A stretch of DNA of 64,000 nt from Marchantia polymorpha subsp. ruderalis (Eukaryota > Streptophyta > Marchantiopsida > Marchantiales > Marchantiaceae): NCBI GenBank assembly GCA_037833965.1, contig AP031352.1, positions 29,452,501 through 29,516,500 on the forward strand, given 5' to 3'. How positions within the stretch are numbered: position 1 is the first letter of the stretch; each line of letters opens with the position of its first letter. The translations under genes and the position numbers were made by a program. The notes beneath the pieces are model-generated. The model was not told the origin of the DNA. It worked only from the letters and a program-made list of their open reading frames with translations, and did not search any database. Below are positions 57,712-64,000 of the stretch, piece by piece.

Positions 57712-58260
57712 ACTCTCAATTTAACTCATGTGAAGTAATTTTAATCATCTCTCTAACCCATATTATTACTCCTATACTCAGAGTAATAACATACAAAGTT
57801 AGTAAACAATCTTTCCTTAACTCGTGTTAAGTAGTTTCAATCACTTCTCTTAACTATGTTATTACTCTCATACCAAGATAGAGTAATAGCATACAAAGGT
57901 AACTGAACAATCTTCCCTTAACTCGTGTTAAATAGTTTCAATCACTTCTCTTAACTATATTATTACTCTCATACCAAGATAGAGTAATAGCATACAAAGG
58001 TAATTGAAATCTTCCCTTAATTCGTTCTAAGGAATCTCAGTCACCTCTCTAACCTATATTATTATTCTCATAACATGATAGAATAATAACATACAGAGAT
58101 ACCTCAACAAGATTGTTGAGGCATCTTAATTTGTGTTAAGTAATTTCAATCAACTCTATTATCTATATTATTAATCCTATAATATGATAGAATAATAACA
58201 TAAAGAGTAAATTCAACAATTTCATCGTAATTCATGTTAAGGAATCTTAGTCACCTTTCT
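57712..58260. repeat. Degenerate tandem array of ~100-bp units
   Basis: Units begin CTTAACTCGTGTTAAGTAGTTTCAATCAC, with starts near 57712, 57815, 57916, 58015, 58125 and 58222. Each has an inner inverted repeat, TATTACTCT...AGAGTAATA, able to form a hairpin. The units at 57815 and 57916 are nearly identical (101-bp period); outer ones are more diverged. It lies just downstream, in element sense, of the copia pol remnant and may be part of its 3' region. Confidence 0.75.
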
Positions 58261-58385
58261 AACATATATTATTACTCTACGGGAAGTTCTAAATAGAAAA
58301 TTATCTAAAAAACTTTCTTTAAACGAGAGTTAACCAGAACTAAGTTGTAGCTATAACAAAATAAAGTAATAATATACAAAGATAA

Positions 58386-59650
58386 CTAAAAATCATATCC
58401 ATCGTGCTCCCTATGCACAACTTGCATAGTAACACAATGTTGTCTGAAACTGTCCAAAGTAATAACTTTGGTCAACGGATCAGCTAGATTAAGTTTATCA
58501 TCGATCTTGACTAACTCAATTGCTTTCTCAACCACAACTTGTCTAATAAAATGATACCTGATATCGATATGCTTCACTCTACTATCTTTATAATTTGGTT
58601 TGTATCCAAATATAAAGCATTTTGGCTATCACAATGAAGTCCTCTCCATGATAAGCCTATCCAATCAAATAGCTTCTTTTGCCGCTTCTGTTGCTGCCAC
58701 GTACCCAACTTCTGTTGTTGATTGAACTACGCACTTCTACAAGGTAGATCTCCAACTAATGTTTCCACCACCAAGTGTAATCACATATCCAGTTGTAGAT
58801 CTCATTTTGTCTAAATCTTGTCCGTAGTGAGCATCAACGTAGCCAAACAAGTACTTGACATTGTCTAACAACCCATCAAATAGTAAGCCAGAATCCACAA
58901 TACTCTTTAGATATTTCAAAATTCATTTCACCGCTTTCCAATGAACTTTCTCTCTCCCTATTGATGAACTACATATGTTATACCTGTGACATCATAGACC
59001 GTCGGCAAACACGTCTTCCTTGAGTAAGATTCACATCGCTGACTACCATCCGACAGTCCCTCTTGATGTGGCCATTCTTGTCACATCTCTAACACATCAA
59101 GTTTTTCAAATTCTTCTTGTTATGATATGGAACCCAAAACTAAATTCTATTTGCTCAGGGAATCTAGATATCTACCGCTTGAATCGTGTGCGCTGCAAGT
59201 TGTCTAGACTCGACGATTGCAACTGATCCTCAATAACAGTTACTGAAGTACTTGAAGTGAGTGGACGAGAGAATGACAATTCCGCCAGAAGAGCACTTAC
59301 AACCTTGTTATCACGATGAAAGAAAATCTTTGACAGTGTCTAATAGGAGGGAGGCAATGAGTGGATAGATGCATAGCTTTTTTAATGTCAGAAAGCTCCT
59401 CTCCCATACTCTCAAGATCTACCAACAAATCTCCTTATGCGTGAATGTGATCCTGAATTTTTTATCTGAGTTTCATCCTGAAGTTCAATAGCTTCATGTA
59501 GATGTTCATCACATGTGAGATTTACTTTTGATGAAACCGTCTCTGTAGGGCATCAAAAAGATGTATAACCTTAGAATATTCCTCAACTTGCTTCAAAACT
59601 TAAGGTTCCAGATAGCTCATCATAATGTGAACTTCTTGCTCTTGTGAATT
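58386..59650 (-). pseudogene. Ty1/copia remnant: gag, zinc knuckle and RNase H pieces
   Basis: Minus-strand pieces, in element order. At about 59610-59270 a UBN2-type Gag with several stops (DALQRRFHQ, NIYMKLLNFRMK, DLLVDLESMGEEL). At about 59115-59050 a zinc knuckle (RCDKNGHIKRDC) whose first Cys is followed by a stop. At 58919-58737 the end of RT/RNase H (YLKSIVDSGLLF, YVDAHYGQDLDKMRSTTGYV, ISWRSTL). At 58577-58386 the RNase H C-terminus (HIDIRYHFIRQVV, KLNLADPLTK). Integrase and most of RT are missing between gag and RNase H. Old, non-functional; LTRs not identified. Confidence 0.75.
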
Positions 59651-62600
59651 ACTCCAATCAATGTCGATGTTGTGCATTGGTTTTTCTCTAAGCACATTAG
59701 CAAAACCCATAGATCTCATCTTGCCTTTCACTTGCTTTTCCCAAAGAATATAATCACCTCGGCATTAAGAGGAAAAATGTTGTATCCTGTTTTTTTTACT
59801 TTTTTTGATGCCATCTCAGTTCGACAAAACTTAGAGACAACGTCTGCGTCAATTTCATTCTTCGGGTGCATTTTCAGCTTCTGAAAATGATGAAGATGTA
59901 GTGGTTGCGTCAAAAATTTTTCAACTATACCCAATTTTCTTGTGCACAAATTTTACTTGACGCTTGTGATACACATCTGTCATCCACGACTGAAATATGT
60001 GTCACCCGCGACTAATCATGAATTTTTTGATGTTTCATCTTCAGATAAATTTCTTTTTTCATAATTCAAAACTACATATTAAGATCATAAACTATCAACT
60101 TGAGAAATAAAAAAATGAAATACATTTATATTGACACAAAATTAAAATTTTTATAACTCATTACAATTTTCATCATTCAAAAAAGAAAATTATTCAAATT
60201 CTTAATATGTTGATTGAAAAATGAATCATATGATATATTTTATATGTATTTAGTAATGAAAATAATGAAAAATCTCTCAACCATATTCAGAATAGAGATT
60301 AAGTAGTATTCATTTTGAGAATAATAATATTTTTCAAAATTTATGAAATTTTTGCTAGTTATGATCATTAAGGTTTATCAACAATGAAAATTATCATGTT
60401 TTGCACCAAAATCATGCTTCAAATGGTACAAAATTCAATCTTAAAAAACTTCTTAAAATTTAATTGAATCAAATTTAATATGGAAGATAACATGTATCAT
60501 CAAATTTTTATTAGTCATATCAACATATAAATATATATAATAAATAATTTCTTATTTATCTTTCATATGCATTTGAAAGTTAATTTAACAATCTCCAATT
60601 GTTGCAGATAGCAATTTCATAATAACACAAATCACTAAGTTAAGTATATATTCCTAGAAGAAAAACTCAAAATAGATCAAAAGTGATGAGGTTTTCCACA
60701 CAAGACTGGAAATAGCACTTAAAGTGAAAAAAATATTATCTTAATCTTCAAAATGACCAGATTTTATAAGCATTCAAAAAATGTTCTATCTTCATTTTCT
60801 ATATTATACTAACCTTCTAATATCTGTAGATAAGAAGTAATATACAACATATGTATTGAAACTACTCAAGAATCAAGTTTATTGATAGAATGTATCAATT
60901 CATATGCACATGTTTTTTCATGTTGTGCATAATATTTTCAAAAGTTTCATGTCAATTAGCTTTTGATACTTGTTTGAATTGATTTGAAACACATGTCAAG
61001 AATAACAAAATAAATCAAATAAACAATTCATTTTTTTTTCAATGCTTCAACAGAATTTATCTTCTTTATTTTGAGTATTAATATCAAGCATTTATCAACA
61101 ATCAAAGAAAAAGAAATCTCAAATATATGTACATCTTTGCACATAATGCTTAATTTTTTTCACTTGTTTCAAGAATATACTTAAAACCGGTAAATTTTTT
61201 TAAATGATTTTCTGAAAAAGCCAACGCACTCCGCATTGAACATTTTGGTCCCAGTATCCCTGTCACTGTCCATTATATTTAGAATAATCCAAATATATTT
61301 TAAAAGAGAAATCCACACATAAACGTCTAGTTTCTATAATATCTTCATTGAAATCTATCTTTTTCTTTGACGGGCACTATTTTCTTCCGAGACCTTGCTC
61401 CTCAACCAATGTTTACATTTAGAATGTCTATCTACCCAAAACGTCTAGAAAGTGGAGTTGGAAAAACTGATCCTCACACCATGTATCAATGACCATAACA
61501 AAAAATCTTAATTTTGTGATGGTACCTAGGTCCATACATCATATGAAGTAACCTGGTGAAACCATAAGTGGATCAAGGAATAAGCATAGCTAGATTACAT
61601 AACGCAAGCACCTACTCATAAGGAGGTTTTTTCCTTTCAAATGCTTCCAATATCCAATTTAAGTAAAAGAAATTACTTGATGGATCCTTGGAAAACTCAA
61701 CCTTCTTGATGGGGCCCAACAAGTTTCACTTTGTCCAATGGGTCCTCACTCGACGGCCATGCAACTCACCGTTAGTCTTCCTACAATAAAAGTTCTTAAA
61801 ATTAGCGATGGAAGCAAAAGTAGGAGCAATCTTTCGACCCATTTACTTTCTTTATTCTCTAGTCCCTTATAGCACCGCTGCAGCCATCAAATAATCATAC
61901 AATACAGCAAGCATGTACGTTTAGACGCAAAACAAGACGAGATGCAAAAGAAGAATTGTACAGAGAGTCTTTCTTTCATTTGTTTTTTGTTCCTATCAAT
62001 TGATCAATCAGCCATCAGGTCAATGTCCTTATTCAAGAGTTTTGGTCACCGAGTATCGCTCGGCCAGATGTCTGGCTGGCCTATCCCAATCATGCAATCC
62101 GTTTCCAAAATCTAATTGTATCATAAAGTGGAACCGCAGGCTTCCACCAATTAGATCAAAAGCAACAGCCACCATGAGTTCATAGTCATGTCTGAGAAAG
62201 CTACTTGCACCATGAGTTTGAAGTACTTCTGATGTGGTCTTGCCGAGATTTCATCTTCCTAAACGAAATAAACCCAAATTGTAGTGAAACATCATTAACA
62301 ATTGCGTGCAAGTTCGTCGATTGGATCCCATCGGGTAAAATAAAACCTGTTTGATCCCATCAAGTAATTTTCTCAGTAAAAGTAGAGCCGGCGCAAAATT
62401 TTCAGTATTTGATGTCATGAACAGAAGATTAGAAAATAATGTTAGAAAAAATAACACAAAGTTAAAATAGCAAAAAGAATAAAAATATTAATCAATCACA
62501 GGGATTTAACAAGACAAAAACAAAAATAATGCATCATGAAGAAAAGTTAATCTTAGATCTACTTGAAAATATTCAGCAAGTCATAATGAGCAATGAATTG

Positions 62601-64000
62601 TTTATGGAGAAAAAATAATCTTAAATCCAGTTGAAAATATTCAGCCAGTTATAATGAGCAATGGATTGTTTATGGAGGTATTTACTTGATGGTATCCCAT
62701 CAAAACCTAAATTGCTTACAGGTGCCCTTTAAGTTTCATTTTACCCAATGATACCCCATTGATCATACACGTCATTCATGTTATTATATCTACAGACAAT
62801 GCAGATGGTGGAACTATGACATTGAGACTTTACTCAAATGATTGTCCTCATCATGTGACTGTCCTCGTCTTACATTATTGAATTGCTCAAATTTCTACTA
62901 GAAGCAATCAGCAATGTCGTGATTCTTCCCCGCGACATCACTGACTTTTCTTCGTCAAAGACTCCTAATTGCACCAATATCTGTAAAATTACCTCACACT
63001 TGAATTCAAAAGTCCTCTGCTTCCCTCCTTACGAATTTCCTCCACAGACTCCACACGTCTGTTGTTGCTCACCAAGTCAAATTTTTGACAATTCAAATTC
63101 CAAAACCTCTGGGCACTTGTGACAATGTCTCTCACATTTTATCTTTGGCGACTTTAGAGTTCCACTCCAAAGTCGGCGCAGCACAAAATAGTTTTCATTC
63201 ACTTGATCCACCTGCCCTGGCTCCCCTGGCGAAACTTGCCACTAAAACTAAAGAGTATAACACATTTTAGAACTTTGCGGTGGGGTACTTTAGGATAAAA
63301 CAAATCTTAAGGAGTCAATTCAAGCAATTTGAATCTCTTCTTTATGCTCCATAATCTGAATAACTTACTTGGCATGGGATCTTTAACAAATATAGATGAC
63401 AATATTTGAGATTTTAATAACAGTTAAAAGTATAATAACCGCCACATGACACAATCTTGGATAGTGTTAACTGCAAGGTGTTTGGTCACTGCTTATCTTC
63501 TGAAATTTTTCTGGCTTGCGAAAGGTGTTTGAGGGTACTTCAAGTGCTGGAAAGATGGTTGGATGAATAGTAGTTTTCAAGTATGAAAGTAGTGAGGAGG
63601 GGTTTGGGGGTGGTCAACTTCTTAGGATTATACGTGATTGCTTGCAAGAGTCTAGCTAGTGAGGCATTAGCAACATCGCATGTAGAGCACACACCCTATA
63701 ATTGTCTAGTGTTATTGTCTCCATACACAGTTATTGCACAAAAGGAGACAAAATTTAAAACGGATGGAAACTTGATCAAATTCATTAAATCTTGCGTAAA
63801 ATAATTACACTTTCACGGGCATAATGCTATTCAGCACCTGCACAGTGCACACCTACAAATTCGGAATGCCTACAAAATTAACTATGAAACTTTGTACCTC
63901 ATGGACTCTCTTGGTAAACCTTATGTGTATACAGGTATATTGAGAGTGGATAGTCCTTCATCTTTGAAGATGGTGTCATAAGCACTCAAGCTTTAAGCCC
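59651..64000. other. AT-rich flank, no gene recognised
   Basis: Long A/T-rich stretches (especially 60050-61200) and short frames on both strands (largest under 80 codons). None has a recognisable domain, splice structure or promoter. It may hold further decayed transposon or intronic sequence. One clear tandem duplication lies at 62541-62676. Confidence 0.5.
62541..62676. repeat. Tandem duplication, 2 x 68 bp
   Basis: Units 62541-62608 and 62609-62676 share TAATCTTA, TTGAAAATATTCAGC and ATAATGAGCAATG...TTGTTTATGGA, with about eight differences. Confidence 0.88.

Noticed and set aside
61673-62790. Repeated ACTTGATGG...AAGTTTCA...CCAATG stretches at 61673-61745 and 62686-62760 as a repeat family
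   Set aside because: Similarity is limited to scattered short words and cannot be told from chance in AT-rich sequence without an alignment.

Overview
This is a piece of a large, repeat-rich plant nuclear genome. The evidence is two nested Ty3/gypsy elements, a decayed Ty1/copia element, telomere-like CCCTAAA motifs inside repeats, and no convincing host gene. I cannot name the species; a gymnosperm or another large-genome land plant is a guess. About 55 kb (roughly 1264-56424) is a stack of mobile elements inserted into one another. It lies between two AT-rich flanks, 1-1263 and 56425-64000.

The main player is a family I call X. X copies start with TGTGGTA and end with TTATTACA, and they make 5-bp target duplications (seen for copies at 4263-9138, 25765-28318, 20875-56127 and, with one mismatch, 34629-37755). 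Full copies are about 4.9-5.0 kb and carry one long ORF. Its product has a conserved N-terminal domain of about 210 residues, a long Pro/Ser/Ala/Arg-rich linker, and a C-terminal coiled coil. A TATA box lies about 35 bp after the ORF. One copy is followed 22 bp later by a classic gypsy primer-binding site (11659-11674). I therefore read X copies as solo LTRs of a retrotransposon with a giant ORF-bearing LTR, not as DNA transposons. Three subfamilies occur: X-I (start TGTGGTAACAC, ORF beginning MSKVPQL), X-II (start TGTGGTACCCC, ORF beginning MTFD/MIFD), and X-III (start TGTGGTAACCC, no ORF, telomere-like motif).

Layout, outside to inside. Left block: a truncated X-II copy (1264-3520, minus) sits in an X-II copy D1 (3521-11636, plus), which is split by an X-I copy (4263-9138, minus). 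A rearranged zone with the primer-binding site follows (11637-12204), then an X-III fragment (12205-13847, minus). Right block: an X-II copy E (minus; 13848-15940, 20218-20874 and 56128-56424) is split by another X-II (15941-20217, plus) and by X-I copy B1 (20875-56127, plus). B1 is split by gypsy-A (25579-55801). Gypsy-A holds an X-III in its 5' LTR (25765-28318) and an X-II copy C3 in its reverse transcriptase (from 33754). C3 holds an X-III (34629-37755) and the youngest large element, gypsy-B (40782-51839, target duplication CGCAG), which cuts the C3 ORF.

Gypsy-B is nearly complete: gag, zinc knuckle, protease, reverse transcriptase, RNase H and integrase are all present, with two in-frame stops and one frameshift. 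X and gypsy LTRs share two kinds of structured DNA: a foldback module of about 120 bp, and swarms of short palindromes (CGCCGAAGGCG and relatives), which also run through the X ORF linker. The right flank holds a badly decayed copia element (about 58386-59650, minus), a tandem array of about 100-bp units, and AT-rich sequence with no recognisable gene.
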